The position numbers and the translations under genes were made by a program. The notes under the pieces are model-generated. The model was not told the DNA's origin. It did no database searches and was given only the letters and a program-made list of their open reading frames with translations. A DNA stretch of 64,000 nucleotides from Microbulbifer aggregans (GTDB lineage Bacteria; Pseudomonadota; Gammaproteobacteria; Pseudomonadales; Cellvibrionaceae), in contig NZ_JAIVKK010000002.1 in NCBI RefSeq assembly GCF_020524005.1, positions 62,001 to 126,000 of the forward strand. Reading direction: 5' to 3'. Shown one piece after another: positions 43,250 to 52,584 of the stretch. Position 1 is the first letter of the stretch, and each line of letters opens with the position of its first letter.

Positions 43250-44416
43250 TTACTGCAGGCGCTCCAGGCGCAGGGCCACCAGTTCACCGTCATCAGACAG
43301 TGCAAACAGGAGGTCGCCATCGGCCAACAGCGGGATACGCACCGGGTCGCGATCTATGCGCTCACGCCCAACAAAACGACCGGTGGAGGGGTCCAGTACA
43401 TGCAGGTATCCGTCGTAGTCACCAACAACCACAACATCACCAAAGTACGCTGGTCCACTCAGTTCCCGGCGGAGCAATTCGTTATTGCTCCACTCAATCT
43501 GCCCATTACCCACATTGTAGGCATGGACACTACCATCAGCGCCGCTCAGGTAGACCTGGCCGGCGCCCACAGCCACGCTGTGGTTGGTAGAGGCGTCACG
43601 AGCCCAGAGTCCGCGACCATCTTCACTGGAAAGAGCGACAATACGCCCCTGGTAACTGGCCGCAAAAACCAGTTCGCCGCGCACAACCGGCGCACCATCA
43701 ATATCCACTACGCGCTCCAGTTCCGCGGAACCTTGCGGAATGGCCACACGCTGCTCCCAGCGAGAGAGACCGTCAGTTGCGTTCAGAACAACCAGCTTAC
43801 CGTTATCGAGGCCAGCGAAAACTGCGCCACCGGAAATCACCGGACTGGCGGTACCGCGCAGGGTCAGGACCGGCAGCACCGTATTGTGGCGCCAGCGTTG
43901 TTCGCCGGTACCGGCGTCGAGGCCAAGTAGTTTGCCGTCAACAGTCTGCACCACCACGACACCCGCACCGACGGCCGGCGTGGCTACCACTTCGCCACCC
44001 AGCTGGGTTTCCCAGCGCTGGCTTCCGTCTGTCAGGTCCAGAGCCACGATGCGACCGCGGTAGTCAGCGACGACTGCGAGCCCCTGGCCAACGCCCACAC
44101 CGCCACTGATGGACTGGTCCAGGTCGACTTTCCACAAACGCTTACCGGTTGCGCGCTCAAAGGCAAACACATCGCCATCGCTGTTCGCGGCAATCACTTT
44201 GCCATCAATCAGGCCAGGCTTGAGCATGGCATAACGCAGGGCGTCGATATCACCAATATTTTTTGACCACACCTCGCGCAGCTTGACGGATTCAGTAATC
44301 TCCGTCAGTTCCACCGGGTCCGTATCTTCCTTTTCGTCGTTGGAAGCACAAGCGGTCAGCAGCGTGGCGAGCGCCAGTGCGACAAACCGGTTGAGCGCTT
44401 TTGGAGTCAAAATCAT
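43250..44416 (-). CDS. bamB: Outer-membrane protein assembly lipoprotein BamB
   Basis: 388-aa beta-propeller lipoprotein of the BAM complex. Signal sequence with lipobox LTAC (Cys23), then PQQ-like blades with repeated GxxxALDxxTGxxxW motifs (for example LLGLDAGTGEQRWRHN, GRIVALSSEDGRGLWARD and YLHVLDPSTGRFVG). Supports insertion of beta-barrel proteins such as the TonB receptor and PilQ. Its start overlaps yfgM by four bases. Confidence 0.95.
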   Translation of the reverse strand: MILTPKALNRFVALALATLLTACASNDEKEDTDPVELTEITESVKLREVWSKNIGDIDALRYAMLKPGLIDGKVIAANSDGDVFAFERATGKRLWKVDLDQSISGGVGVGQGLAVVADYRGRIVALDLTDGSQRWETQLGGEVVATPAVGAGVVVVQTVDGKLLGLDAGTGEQRWRHNTVLPVLTLRGTASPVISGGAVFAGLDNGKLVVLNATDGLSRWEQRVAIPQGSAELERVVDIDGAPVVRGELVFAASYQGRIVALSSEDGRGLWARDASTNHSVAVGAGQVYLSGADGSVHAYNVGNGQIEWSNNELLRRELSGPAYFGDVVVVGDYDGYLHVLDPSTGRFVGRERIDRDPVRIPLLADGDLLFALSDDGELVALRLERLQ

Positions 44417-45165
44417 TGCGCGTCATTCTCCTTTTCCGATTCAGCAGCCGGCTGTTCTACCGGCTGGGAATCTTCCGCGTCTTTTGATTCTTTTGCTGAT
44501 TCTTCTTCAGCGGCTCCGCCCAGACTTTCGAGCTTGAGCGCCAGCAGCTGACCTGCGGAAGCCTGCTCGGGCAACAGCTGGGTGCGGGCTTCGATGTAGG
44601 CTTTGCGCGCGGCCTCCTTGTCACCCTGCTGGACCAGGATGTCACCACGGGTCTCCGCGTACAGCGCCGCAAATTCTGACGGCACCTTGCCGGACAGCAG
44701 CGCAAGCGCTTCCTTCTCCTCACCGCGAGCCGCTTTTACGGCCGCGAGACGACGGGTCGCCACATACTTGAGGGCGTCGTCGCCAGTATTGTCGATTACC
44801 CACTGCAGTTCTTTGGCTGCGGTTTCCAGGTCATTTTTTTCCGCCGCCAGTGCGGCCAGACGCAAAGATGCCTGCGCTGCATAAATACGCTTGGCGTAGT
44901 CGTCTTTCAGCTCGCGGGCCAGGGACTGAGCCGTGGTCAGCTGTTTGTTGTCAGGCTTGCCTTCGTTGGCGGAGACCGCCTCAACAAAGCTCTGGTAGAC
45001 ATTAGAGGCCGCTTCCGCGTCACCGCGTGCTTTGCCCTGCCACCACTGCCAACCGAAATAGGCGGCCAACGCCAGCACTACGCCGGATACGATGCCGGTG
45101 CCATTTTCTTTCCACCAGCGCTTGATCGATTCAATCTGTTCTTCTTCGGTCAAATGGTCAGCCAT
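44413..45165 (-). CDS. yfgM: YfgM-like ancillary SecYEG translocon subunit
   Basis: 250-aa UPF0070 protein: short cytoplasmic N-terminus (EEEQIESIKRWWKENG), one membrane helix (about 23-40, FGWQWWQG), then a periplasmic TPR-like domain. The C-terminal tail (about 215-250) is unusually acidic and Glu-rich. In E. coli YfgM works with PpiD at the Sec translocon. Position between hisS and bamB is conserved. Confidence 0.92.
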   Translation of the reverse strand: MADHLTEEEQIESIKRWWKENGTGIVSGVVLALAAYFGWQWWQGKARGDAEAASNVYQSFVEAVSANEGKPDNKQLTTAQSLARELKDDYAKRIYAAQASLRLAALAAEKNDLETAAKELQWVIDNTGDDALKYVATRRLAAVKAARGEEKEALALLSGKVPSEFAALYAETRGDILVQQGDKEAARKAYIEARTQLLPEQASAGQLLALKLESLGGAAEEESAKESKDAEDSQPVEQPAAESEKENDAQ

Positions 45166-45232
45166 TTTGTTATTCGCCTTATTCTAAAAATCCAAACTTC
45201 GAATACGGTTTGACGATTGCGCAGCCCTCAGG

Positions 45233-46495
45233 TCAGGCCTGCAGGATACTGGACAGTTCAGTCAGTGCCACGGTCTGCTGCTCGGCTTCCGCGCGCAGAG
45301 GTTTTACCGTCACCAGCCCCGCAGCAGCCTCGTCTTCGCCGATGATCAATGCGTAATCCGCGTTGCTTTTATCGGCCTTTTTCATCTGGCTCTTGAAGCT
45401 GCCGCCCCCGCAATGGGTCTGCAAGCGTAACCAGGGCAGCTCGGAGCGCAGTTGCTCTGCGGCAGCAAGGGCCGCCGATTGTACATCACCCACGGCAACC
45501 AGATAGGCATCTACCTGCTGATCCAGTGCTTCCGGCAAGACTTCCAAGGTTTCCAGCAGCAATACCAGGCGCTCAACACCGAGTCCGAAACCGACCGCAG
45601 GGGTGGCTTTACCGCCCATCTGCTCGACCAGGCCATCGTAACGGCCGCCGGCACACACAGTGCCCTGGGAGCCAAGACTGTCGGTTACCCACTCGAATAC
45701 GGTCTTGCCGTAGTAGTCGAGACCGCGTACCAGACGCGGATTTACCTCATAGGCGACACCGGCCGCATCGAGGAATGCGCGCAATTGGCCGAAGTGCGTA
45801 CGGGATTCCTCGTCAAGGAAGTCCAGTAGACACGGTGCATCGGCCAGCAGTTCCTGAGTCTGGGCATTTTTACTGTCGAGAATCCGCAGCGGATTCCGTT
45901 CAAGGCGGCGCAGGCTGTCTTCGTCCAGCTGATCCTTGCGCGCAGACAGGTATTCCACCAGTGCATCGCGGTAAGCTGCGCGGCTCTCGCTATTGCCGAG
46001 GGAGTTAAGCTGCAGGGAAACATGTTCCGCCACGCCCAGTTGCTTCCACAGGCGCGCGGTCATCATCAGGATTTCCGCATCAATGTCCGGACCCTCGATA
46101 CCAAACACCTCCACCCCAAACTGATGGAACTGGCGCAGGCGGCCTTTCTGCGGGCGCTCATACCGGAACATCGGGCCGAAGTACCACAGCCGCTGGGGCT
46201 GGATCAGCAGGTTGTTCTGGATCGCCGCACGCACAGTACCGGCAGTACCTTCCGGGCGCAGGGTGACGCTGTCGCCGCTCTTGTCGTCAAAGGTATACAT
46301 TTCCTTTTCGACGATATCGGTAGCTTCCCCTACCGCGCGGCTGAACAGCTGGGTAGATTCCAGCAGCGGTGTGCGGATTTCGCTGTAGCCGTAACGGGCG
46401 AAAAGCTCGCTCAGAGTGCTTTCAACGTACTGCCACACCGGAGACTGGGTGGGCAACAGGTCGTTCATGCCGCGAATGGCGCGAAGTTGTTTCAA
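45233..46495 (-). CDS. hisS: Histidyl-tRNA synthetase
   Basis: 420-aa class II aminoacyl-tRNA synthetase. It starts [15 protein letters not shown], has motif 2 ([21 protein letters not shown], quoted as [11 protein letters not shown] and RQFHQFGVE), the His-specific [15 protein letters not shown] and [10 protein letters not shown], motif 3 GFGLGVERL and a C-terminal anticodon-binding domain (about 325-420). Length is normal. It is followed upstream (minus-strand sense) by the tandem repeat array that separates it from ispG. Confidence 0.97.
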   Translation of the reverse strand: MKQLRAIRGMNDLLPTQSPVWQYVESTLSELFARYGYSEIRTPLLESTQLFSRAVGEATDIVEKEMYTFDDKSGDSVTLRPEGTAGTVRAAIQNNLLIQPQRLWYFGPMFRYERPQKGRLRQFHQFGVEVFGIEGPDIDAEILMMTARLWKQLGVAEHVSLQLNSLGNSESRAAYRDALVEYLSARKDQLDEDSLRRLERNPLRILDSKNAQTQELLADAPCLLDFLDEESRTHFGQLRAFLDAAGVAYEVNPRLVRGLDYYGKTVFEWVTDSLGSQGTVCAGGRYDGLVEQMGGKATPAVGFGLGVERLVLLLETLEVLPEALDQQVDAYLVAVGDVQSAALAAAEQLRSELPWLRLQTHCGGGSFKSQMKKADKSNADYALIIGEDEAAAGLVTVKPLRAEAEQQTVALTELSSILQA

Positions 46496-46520
46496 CGGTC
46501 GTCCTTACTTACTAATTGAG

Positions 46521-46750
46521 CGTCATGCCGACACAGGTCAGCTTCCAGCTCCAAACTGGATCCCGGCTCAGGGCCGGGATGACGGGAATAAATTACTTAC
46601 TTCGTCATACCGGCGCAGGCCAGTATCCAGCTCCGAACTGGATCCCGGCTCAAGGCCGGGATGACGGGGATACGTTACTTACTTCGTCATACCGGCGCAG
46701 GCCGGTATCCAGCTCCGAACTGGATCCCGGCTCAAGGCCGGGATGACGGG
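46521..46750. repeat. Three-unit tandem array of the GTCATNCCGG palindromic repeat
   Basis: Three 66-67-base units begin at 46521, 46603 and 46684, separated by linkers ending TTACTTACTT. Each unit runs CGTCATACCGGCGCAGGCCG … CTGGATCCCGGCTCAAGGCC GGGATGACGGG. Units 2 and 3 are almost identical; unit 1 is more diverged (CGTCATGCCGACACAGG). Sited between hisS and ispG. Confidence 0.92.
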
Positions 46751-46787
46751 AAAATTCTAATAACTTCGCCCGGCACGGTAACCGGAA

Positions 46788-47909
46788 TTAATCGATGGCT
46801 TCCTTGGCGATGATATTGGCTTCCGCCTCCGCCTTGGCGGCGGCTTTGGCGCGGATCAAGCGCTCGAGGTCATCGACCAGGTTGTCGTTTTTCAGCTTCT
46901 GGTCCGGCTGGCCATCCACGTAAATTGCGTGGCTGGGGGTACCGCCAGCGAGGCCGATATCGGCCTCTTTGGCCTCACCCGGGCCGTTGACGATACAGCC
47001 GATCACCGCCACGTCCAGCGGCGTGGTAATGTCTTCCAGGCGGGTTTCCAGCTCGTTCATGGTCTTGACCACATCGAAGTTCTGGCGCGAGCAACTCGGG
47101 CAGGCGATAAAGTTGATACCTTTGGTTCGCAGGCGCAGGCTGCGCAGCAGGTCCCAACCTACTTTCACTTCTTCTACCGGGTCTGCAGCCAGTGATACCC
47201 GAAGGGTGTCACCGATGCCATCCAGCAACAGCGCACCAAGCCCAATCGCGGACTTCACCGTACCGGAGCGCAGGCCACCGGCTTCGGTAATCCCCAGGTG
47301 CAGCGGCTGCTCGATCTGGGAGGCGAGTTTGCGGTAAGCAGCGGTGGCCATAAAGATATCAGAGGCTTTCACACTCACCTTGAAGTCCTGAAAGTCCAGG
47401 CTGTCGAGGATATCGACGTGACGCAGGGCGGACTCCACCAGTGCGTCCGGTGTCGGTTCACCGTATTTTTTCTGCAGGTCTTTTTCCAGTGAGCCGGCGT
47501 TGACACCGATACGAATCGGGATATTCATGTCGCGGGCCTTATCCACTACCGCACGGATGCGCTTTTCGCGGCCGATATTGCCCGGATTGATCCGCAGGCA
47601 GTCCACACCCAGGTCAGCGACACGCAGGGCGATGCGGTAGTCAAAGTGGATGTCCGCCACCAGCGGCACATTGACCTGCTTCTTGATCTCGCCAAAGGCT
47701 TCGGCAGCGTCCATAGAGGGCACGGAAACCCTTACGATGTCTGCGCCGGCCTGCTCCAGACGCTGAATCTGGGCCACAGTGGCGGCCACATCACAGGTCT
47801 CGGTATTCGTCATGCTCTGCACAGAAATGGGCGCACCGCCACCAACTGGCACATTGCCCACCATGATCTGGCGCGATACGCGACGAACTATGGGTGACTC
47901 AAACTGCAT
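46788..47909 (-). CDS. ispG: 4-hydroxy-3-methylbut-2-en-1-yl diphosphate synthase (flavodoxin)
   Basis: 373-aa iron-sulfur enzyme of the MEP isoprenoid pathway, converting MEcPP to HMBPP. N-terminal TIM barrel ([19 protein letters not shown] region) and a C-terminal [4Fe-4S] domain with [12 protein letters not shown] and [14 protein letters not shown] ligands. A normal-length gene in the conserved rodZ-ispG-hisS order. It supplies precursors for polyprenyl phosphates, including the carrier expected for the arabinose pathway in this window. Confidence 0.97.
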   Translation of the reverse strand: MQFESPIVRRVSRQIMVGNVPVGGGAPISVQSMTNTETCDVAATVAQIQRLEQAGADIVRVSVPSMDAAEAFGEIKKQVNVPLVADIHFDYRIALRVADLGVDCLRINPGNIGREKRIRAVVDKARDMNIPIRIGVNAGSLEKDLQKKYGEPTPDALVESALRHVDILDSLDFQDFKVSVKASDIFMATAAYRKLASQIEQPLHLGITEAGGLRSGTVKSAIGLGALLLDGIGDTLRVSLAADPVEEVKVGWDLLRSLRLRTKGINFIACPSCSRQNFDVVKTMNELETRLEDITTPLDVAVIGCIVNGPGEAKEADIGLAGGTPSHAIYVDGQPDQKLKNDNLVDDLERLIRAKAAAKAEAEANIIAKEAID

Positions 47910-48039
47910 AGCAATACCTTGCGACTTAATCCCTGCAACAGCAGGTTGGAGACCAAAAAACAGGGGGGGATTATAGAGAGATTGGGCGCAAACCTACAGA
48001 GGCTGCGCCCTACGGAGGAATTTAAAGTTTAGACCGAGC

Positions 48040-49164
48040 TCAGCCGCCAACGGTCAGCTTGCGTGTGCGGCGGTTACCAAGCGGTGCGCTATCAACTACT
48101 TGACCCCGATAGCTAACCGTAGTGCCCGCTGCGTTACCCAACATCAGACTGAACGGCGCCTCACCAGTCAGTTCCACGCGGGATCCCGCCGGCTGGAGCT
48201 TCGCCAACAGTTTGTTGCCGCTGGCGTCGGTTACCTCCACCCAGGCCTCCTCAGTGAAATCCAGCAACAGCGCCTCGACGTCGGCCGCGGCGACGCGAGA
48301 TTCCGCATCGCTGACAACCTCTTGTGACGCTCTCGTCGCGGTTTGCACAGTTACTTGTGCTGCCGGCTGCTGTGCCGGTGCCGGAGAGGAGACCACCAGG
48401 TCAGTCGCCGCTCTTTCCGGCAGTTCAGCCTGCTCAGGCTCAACAACCGGTTCACTCGGCTCACCGATGTCACTCGCAACATCCAGCTGGGCATCGGTAT
48501 CCAGCGCACCTTCCTCAAGTATCGGGGACTCGACTTCAGGTGCCACCGCAATCCCGGAAGGCTCCTCCGCTACCGTCTCATGCTCGACTACCTCAGAGGC
48601 TTCCTCCGGGTTATCGACAGCGTCCAGAGCCTGCCACGCCTCAACCTGAGGCTCGCTACTCACCGCCTGCTCTTCTGTTGCCGGCGACTCAACGCTCGCA
48701 ACCGGCACCTGACTGGTCGCACCCGATTGCTGGTTGAACCACCAGTAGCCACCTCCGGCGGCCACAAGCGCAGTCACAAATACGAGGCTCGACAGACCAC
48801 CAGAAGAAGACTGCCCACCTTTTGCGATAACCGGACCGCTCGGCTTGCGGGATTGAGCGGCTCCCTCTACCGGAGTCGGCAACTGACGTTCGAACGCTTC
48901 CAACACTGGCTGCGGGTCGACACCGAGCTCTTTACAGGTGTTGCGAATATAGCCGCGCACGTATGTCGCACCCGCAAGCCTCTCGAAATCATCCTGCTCC
49001 AGGTGTTCAAGCTTGTGCGGAGTCATGCACATGCGACGGGCCAGTTCTTCCCGCGTCAAACCTGCCGCTTCACGCGCACTCGTAATCAGCCGGCCCGCCG
49101 TCATTGTAGCGGCGGCTTCAACCTGTTCTGCGGCGGTGGCCGCTGCTGCATCAACGTTGTTCAT
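48040..49164 (-). CDS. rodZ: Cytoskeletal/shape protein RodZ
   Basis: 374-aa single-pass membrane protein linking MreB to the elongasome. N-terminal HTH_25 domain (about 27-95; LITSAREAAGLTREELARRMCMTPHKLEHLE, quoted as LITSAREAAGLTREELARRM), a membrane helix (about 128-147), a long acidic Pro/Glu-rich periplasmic linker and a C-terminal DUF4115 beta domain (about 297-365; EEAWVEVTDASGNKLL). The start overlaps pilW by 14 bases, a conserved coupling. A GGGCGCA…TGCGCCC hairpin at 47984-48010 follows the gene. Confidence 0.94.
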   Translation of the reverse strand: MNNVDAAAATAAEQVEAAATMTAGRLITSAREAAGLTREELARRMCMTPHKLEHLEQDDFERLAGATYVRGYIRNTCKELGVDPQPVLEAFERQLPTPVEGAAQSRKPSGPVIAKGGQSSSGGLSSLVFVTALVAAGGGYWWFNQQSGATSQVPVASVESPATEEQAVSSEPQVEAWQALDAVDNPEEASEVVEHETVAEEPSGIAVAPEVESPILEEGALDTDAQLDVASDIGEPSEPVVEPEQAELPERAATDLVVSSPAPAQQPAAQVTVQTATRASQEVVSDAESRVAAADVEALLLDFTEEAWVEVTDASGNKLLAKLQPAGSRVELTGEAPFSLMLGNAAGTTVSYRGQVVDSAPLGNRRTRKLTVGG

Positions 49165-49945
49165 TTTCGGCCATCATTTTCTGGTACTTCAGAGTTTCCT
49201 CTGAATAGGGAAAGAGGTTTTTCAGCGCGAGACCGTAACTTCTTTCCTTGTCGCGATTGCCAAAAGTTTTTTCAATTCGGATGCCCAGCCACAGGGATTG
49301 CGGCACCTGGCGATTCCGCTCGCCAAACCGATCCAGATAGTGTTTTGCCTGGGCATACTCCTTGCCCGCAAATTTCAATTCCGCCAGCTCCAACAGGGCT
49401 ACGGGCAAATCCGGGCTCAGGGACAGAGCCTTCTGGAATGCTTTTTCTGCACTTTCTGAATTGCCCAGGCGCAGCTCCGCACGGCCGAGGTTGGCCAGCG
49501 CGTAGGAACGTCGGTTATAGCTGAGATCTTCAGAGGCGATCTGGAACTGTTCTTTGGCGTCGCCGTAGCGCTCCTGCTGATACAGGAATACACCGTAGTT
49601 CACCCGCGCCATGGAGAAGCCGCTGTCATAACGCAGGGCTTTTTTGAAATGGGATTCGGCCACCGCCAACTCACCGTCGACCTGATACAGCAGCGCGAGA
49701 CCGTGGTGCGCCTCCGGGTCTCTTTTGCCCAGCTCCAGTGCCTGCTGAAAGTGATGGCGGGCAGCCTCGCGGTTTTCCCCGCTCTGCAGGTAGCGCAATC
49801 CCAGCTGAACATGGGTTTTACGGGCTTTATCGAGATCGACTTCTTTACCGCCGGGACCGGTGGTAACACAACCACCCAGCAATAGAGTAAGCACTAACCC
49901 GGCGAGAGTAGCCGGGCTGGAAATTCTTGCTAACACGAGCTTCAC
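49151..49945 (-). CDS. pilW: Type IV pilus biogenesis/stability lipoprotein PilW (PilF)
   Basis: 264-aa TPR lipoprotein that helps secretin PilQ assemble in the outer membrane. Lipobox LLGGC (Cys26), then about six TPR motifs (for example VQLGLRYLQSGENREAARHH, ALELGKRDPEAHHGLALLYQ). Gene order rlmN-pilW-rodZ is conserved. Functionally connects with pilABCD at 33-38 kb. Confidence 0.94.
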   Translation of the reverse strand: MKLVLARISSPATLAGLVLTLLLGGCVTTGPGGKEVDLDKARKTHVQLGLRYLQSGENREAARHHFQQALELGKRDPEAHHGLALLYQVDGELAVAESHFKKALRYDSGFSMARVNYGVFLYQQERYGDAKEQFQIASEDLSYNRRSYALANLGRAELRLGNSESAEKAFQKALSLSPDLPVALLELAELKFAGKEYAQAKHYLDRFGERNRQVPQSLWLGIRIEKTFGNRDKERSYGLALKNLFPYSEETLKYQKMMAENEQR

Positions 49946-50006
49946 CTTGTCGTTATTGGGTGCGTTCTACTACTGGCGCACGCCGGACGAATCGGCGATG
50001 CAAGTA

Positions 50007-51152
50007 TCAGGCCTGCCCCACGATGCGCACCGGGCGCTCCGCGTTGCGGTAGCGTTCCGAGCGACGCGTGCGGTCATTCACCTGACCAGCCAGCTGACCA
50101 CAGGCCGCAGCGATATCATCGCCCCGGGTGGTACGCACGGTTACGGTATAGCCTTTGTCCAACAAAATCTGTTGAAAACGTCGCAAAGCGTTGTTGCTGA
50201 CCCGCTGGTAGTCGGACAGTTCGAACGGATTGAAGGGTATCAGATTTATCTTTACCGGCACATCTCGCAGCAGCTCTGCCAGCTGCTCGGCATGTTCGGG
50301 ACGGTCATTCACTTCCCGGATCATGGTGTACTCGATAGTCATCTTGCGATGATTGTCCGGCATATTCTCGATGTAGCGCTTGGCGCTGTCGAGCAGCATG
50401 GCGATGGGGTACTTCTTATTGATTGGTACCAGCACATTGCGCAGCTCGTCGTTGGGCGCATGCAGGGAGATCGCCAGGCTCACATCGGTGACTTCCGCCA
50501 GCCGATCCAGAGCGGGCACCACACCGGAGGTGCTCAGGGTTACCCGACGCTTGGAGATGCCGTAGGCATTGTCTTCCATCATCAGGTTCATGGCATCGAC
50601 CACGTTGTCGAAGTTGAGCAGGGGCTCTCCCATACCCATCATCACAACATTGGTCACCATTCGCGGGCCGTTGGGTTGCAGCTGGCCAAAGGATTTACAG
50701 GCAATCCATACCTGCCCGATGATCTCGGCCGCGGTGAGATCGCGGTTGAACCCCTGCTTACCGGTTGCACAGAAGCTGCAATCCAGCGAACAGCCGACCT
50801 GGGAAGAAACACACAGGGTGCCACGGTCACCGTCCGGAATATAAACGGTCTCGATCACATTACCGCCAGAGACTTCGATCAGCCACTTGCGGGTGCCATC
50901 GGAGGAGTCCATCTGCTTGAGGACTTTGGGGGCGCGCACTTCGGCAATTTCAGCCAGCTTGGCACGCATGACCTTGCTGACATTGGTCATCTGCTCGAAA
51001 TCATCCACGCCATTCTGGTGGATCCACTTCAAGACCTGCACAGCGCGAAAGCGCTTTTCACCCAAACCGGCAAAGAAGTCTGCAAGCTTGTCTACGGACA
51101 GCCCCAACAGGTTTACTTTTTCAGTTTGAACGGTTTCAGCGGTATCGGTCAT
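50007..51152 (-). CDS. rlmN: Dual-specificity 23S rRNA/tRNA (adenine-C2)-methyltransferase RlmN
   Basis: 381-aa radical SAM enzyme that methylates A2503 of 23S rRNA and A37 of some tRNAs. The [4Fe-4S] motif is [19 protein letters not shown] (CxxxCxxC). [16 protein letters not shown] and [12 protein letters not shown] follow, with the C-terminal Cys in [11 protein letters not shown] 51152 ([17 protein letters not shown]) is chosen; upstream in-frame codons lie near a REP element and lack similarity. Confidence 0.96.
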   Translation of the reverse strand: MTDTAETVQTEKVNLLGLSVDKLADFFAGLGEKRFRAVQVLKWIHQNGVDDFEQMTNVSKVMRAKLAEIAEVRAPKVLKQMDSSDGTRKWLIEVSGGNVIETVYIPDGDRGTLCVSSQVGCSLDCSFCATGKQGFNRDLTAAEIIGQVWIACKSFGQLQPNGPRMVTNVVMMGMGEPLLNFDNVVDAMNLMMEDNAYGISKRRVTLSTSGVVPALDRLAEVTDVSLAISLHAPNDELRNVLVPINKKYPIAMLLDSAKRYIENMPDNHRKMTIEYTMIREVNDRPEHAEQLAELLRDVPVKINLIPFNPFELSDYQRVSNNALRRFQQILLDKGYTVTVRTTRGDDIAAACGQLAGQVNDRTRRSERYRNAERPVRIVGQA

Positions 51153-51196
51153 GGATTCACCTTGTGCCGGGTACGGCACGTCAATGTGGTACATCG

Positions 51197-51264
51197 TGTA
51201 GGAGCCTGCTTGCAGGCGACAGGTTCAGTACTTGGCCCTGTTCGCCTGCAAGCAGGCTCCTACA
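51197..51264. repeat. REP-like inverted pair between ndk and rlmN
   Basis: TGTAGGAGCCTGCTTGCAGG and CCTGCAAGCAGGCTCCTACA are inverted around a 28-base spacer, filling most of the ndk-rlmN gap and able to form a strong hairpin. Confidence 0.88.
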
Positions 51265-51278
51265 AAGCGCGTGCTGGA

Positions 51279-51704
51279 TTAGCGTGCGCAGATTTCTTCA
51301 GCAGCGAAGAAGTAGCTCACTTCACGCTCAGCGGAAGCCGCAGAGTCGGAACCGTGTACGGCGTTCGCATCGATGCTGTCAGCGAAGTCAGCACGGATGG
51401 TGCCTGCAGCCGCTTCTTTCGGGTTGGTAGCGCCCATCAGGTCGCGGTTGGCCAGAATGGCGTTTTCGCCTTCCAGTACCTGCACAACAACCGGACCGGA
51501 AGTCATGAACTCAACCAGATCCTTGAAGAAAGGACGTTCTTTGTGCTCAGCGTAAAAGCCTTCCGCTTTTTCCTGAGACAGCTGAACCATTTTCATGGCA
51601 ACAATGCTCAGACCAGCTTTCTCGAAGCGGCTCTCGATTTCGCCGATTACATTCTTGGCTACTGCGTCTGGCTTGATGATGGACAGAGTGCGTTCCAGGG
51701 CCAT
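51279..51704 (-). CDS. ndk: Nucleoside diphosphate kinase
   Basis: 141-aa enzyme that balances NTP pools through a phosphohistidine. Start [21 protein letters not shown] at ATG 51704 (quoted as [15 protein letters not shown]), preceded by GGAGAAAACC; an upstream ATG four codons earlier is part of the ribosome site. Catalytic His117 in NAVHGSDS. Expected length. Follows iscX with a terminator and a REP pair between them. Confidence 0.97.
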   Translation of the reverse strand: MALERTLSIIKPDAVAKNVIGEIESRFEKAGLSIVAMKMVQLSQEKAEGFYAEHKERPFFKDLVEFMTSGPVVVQVLEGENAILANRDLMGATNPKEAAAGTIRADFADSIDANAVHGSDSAASAEREVSYFFAAEEICAR

Positions 51705-51751
51705 GGTTTTCTCCATTCTAGGTTTTGAAAAAAATTGTCATAAGACAGATA

Positions 51752-51777
51752 CGAAAAGAGCAACTTCCGTTGCTCTT
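51752..51777 (-). terminator. Intrinsic terminator of the isc operon
   Basis: On the minus strand AAGAGCAAC-GGAA-GTTGCTCTT runs straight into TTCG. It lies about 195 bases past the iscX stop and just upstream of ndk. Confidence 0.65.
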
Positions 51778-51884
51778 CCCTGAATTCTTTTACCGCAAAG
51801 GTGGTGAATAATTAACCAGCTATATGCGTGGAGCGCGGATTATACGCGCTGTGAGATGAAGTTTGTACTATTTGATGCAGTAGC

Positions 51885-51951
51885 TGTAGGAGCCTGCTTG
51901 CAGGCGGAAGGTTCAGCGCTCGCTTCATTCGCTGGCAAGCAAGCCCCTGCA
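51885..51951. repeat. REP-like inverted pair between iscX and ndk
   Basis: TGTAGGAGCCTGCTTGCAGG at the left; the right copy is diverged (GCTGGCAAGCAAGCCCCTGC). The repeat is probably older than the perfect pairs at 15921 and 51197. Confidence 0.8.
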
Positions 51952-51971
51952 GGCTTGCACCCAATACCTGA

Positions 51972-52166
51972 CTACCCGTTCTCTTCAATCCAGGCGGCCT
52001 GAATTGCCTCCAGGATCTTTTCCCCACAGCGATCGGGGTCGTCATCAAAGCCCGGCAGATCCATGACCCACTTGCGCAAATCAACGAAGTTGACTGACAA
52101 CGGGCTCACATCCGGGTGCGCGTCACTGAGTTCGATAGCAATATCGTGAATATCCGTCCACTTCAT
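51972..52166 (-). CDS. iscX: Fe-S cluster assembly protein IscX
   Basis: 64-aa acidic protein that binds IscS and iron and modulates cluster assembly. Sequence MKWTDIHDIAIELSDAHPDV … FVDLRKWVMDLPGFDDDPDR … LEAIQAAWIEE matches the family end to end. ATG start after GGAG. Last gene of the isc operon, 37 bases after fdx. Confidence 0.95.
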   Translation of the reverse strand: MKWTDIHDIAIELSDAHPDVSPLSVNFVDLRKWVMDLPGFDDDPDRCGEKILEAIQAAWIEENG

Positions 52167-52203
52167 GGCTTACTCCTAAATCGCTCCGAGGGCCGCGGCA
52201 ATA

Positions 52204-52542
52204 TCAGTGCCGTTCGGAAACCTGGTTGATGGTGTACTTGGGAATCTCGACCACGAGATCCTCTTTATCCACAACCGCCTGACAGGACAGGCGCGACTCT
52301 GGTTCCAGCCCCCAGGCTTTATCCAACAGATCTTCCTCAAGCTCATCGGGCTCACCGAGGGAATCAAAACCTTCACGCACGATCACATGGCAAGTGGTAC
52401 AGGCGCACGACTTCTCACAGGCGTGCTCGATTTCCACACCGTTCTGGAGCGCGGCATCACACACAGTGACTCCGGGCTCAACCTCAATGACTTTACCTTC
52501 CGGGCAGAGCTCCGCGTGGGGCAAAAATACGATCTTCGGCAT
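52204..52542 (-). CDS. fdx: ISC-type [2Fe-2S] ferredoxin
   Basis: 112-aa adrenodoxin-like ferredoxin that delivers electrons during cluster assembly. Cluster ligands Cys42, Cys48, Cys51 and Cys87 are visible in HACEKSCACTTCHV and RLSCQAVV, with an additional Cys46, as usual in Isc ferredoxins. Located between hscA and iscX. Confidence 0.96.
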   Translation of the reverse strand: MPKIVFLPHAELCPEGKVIEVEPGVTVCDAALQNGVEIEHACEKSCACTTCHVIVREGFDSLGEPDELEEDLLDKAWGLEPESRLSCQAVVDKEDLVVEIPKYTINQVSERH

Positions 52543-52584
52543 TACTCAATAACTCTTGTCTGTGTCCGTCGGCCTTATAGAGGC

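Noticed and set aside
46521..46750. CRISPR-like regularly spaced repeats
   Set aside because: The repeated unit is 66-67 bases with internal palindromes, linkers are nearly identical to each other rather than unique, and there are no cas genes.
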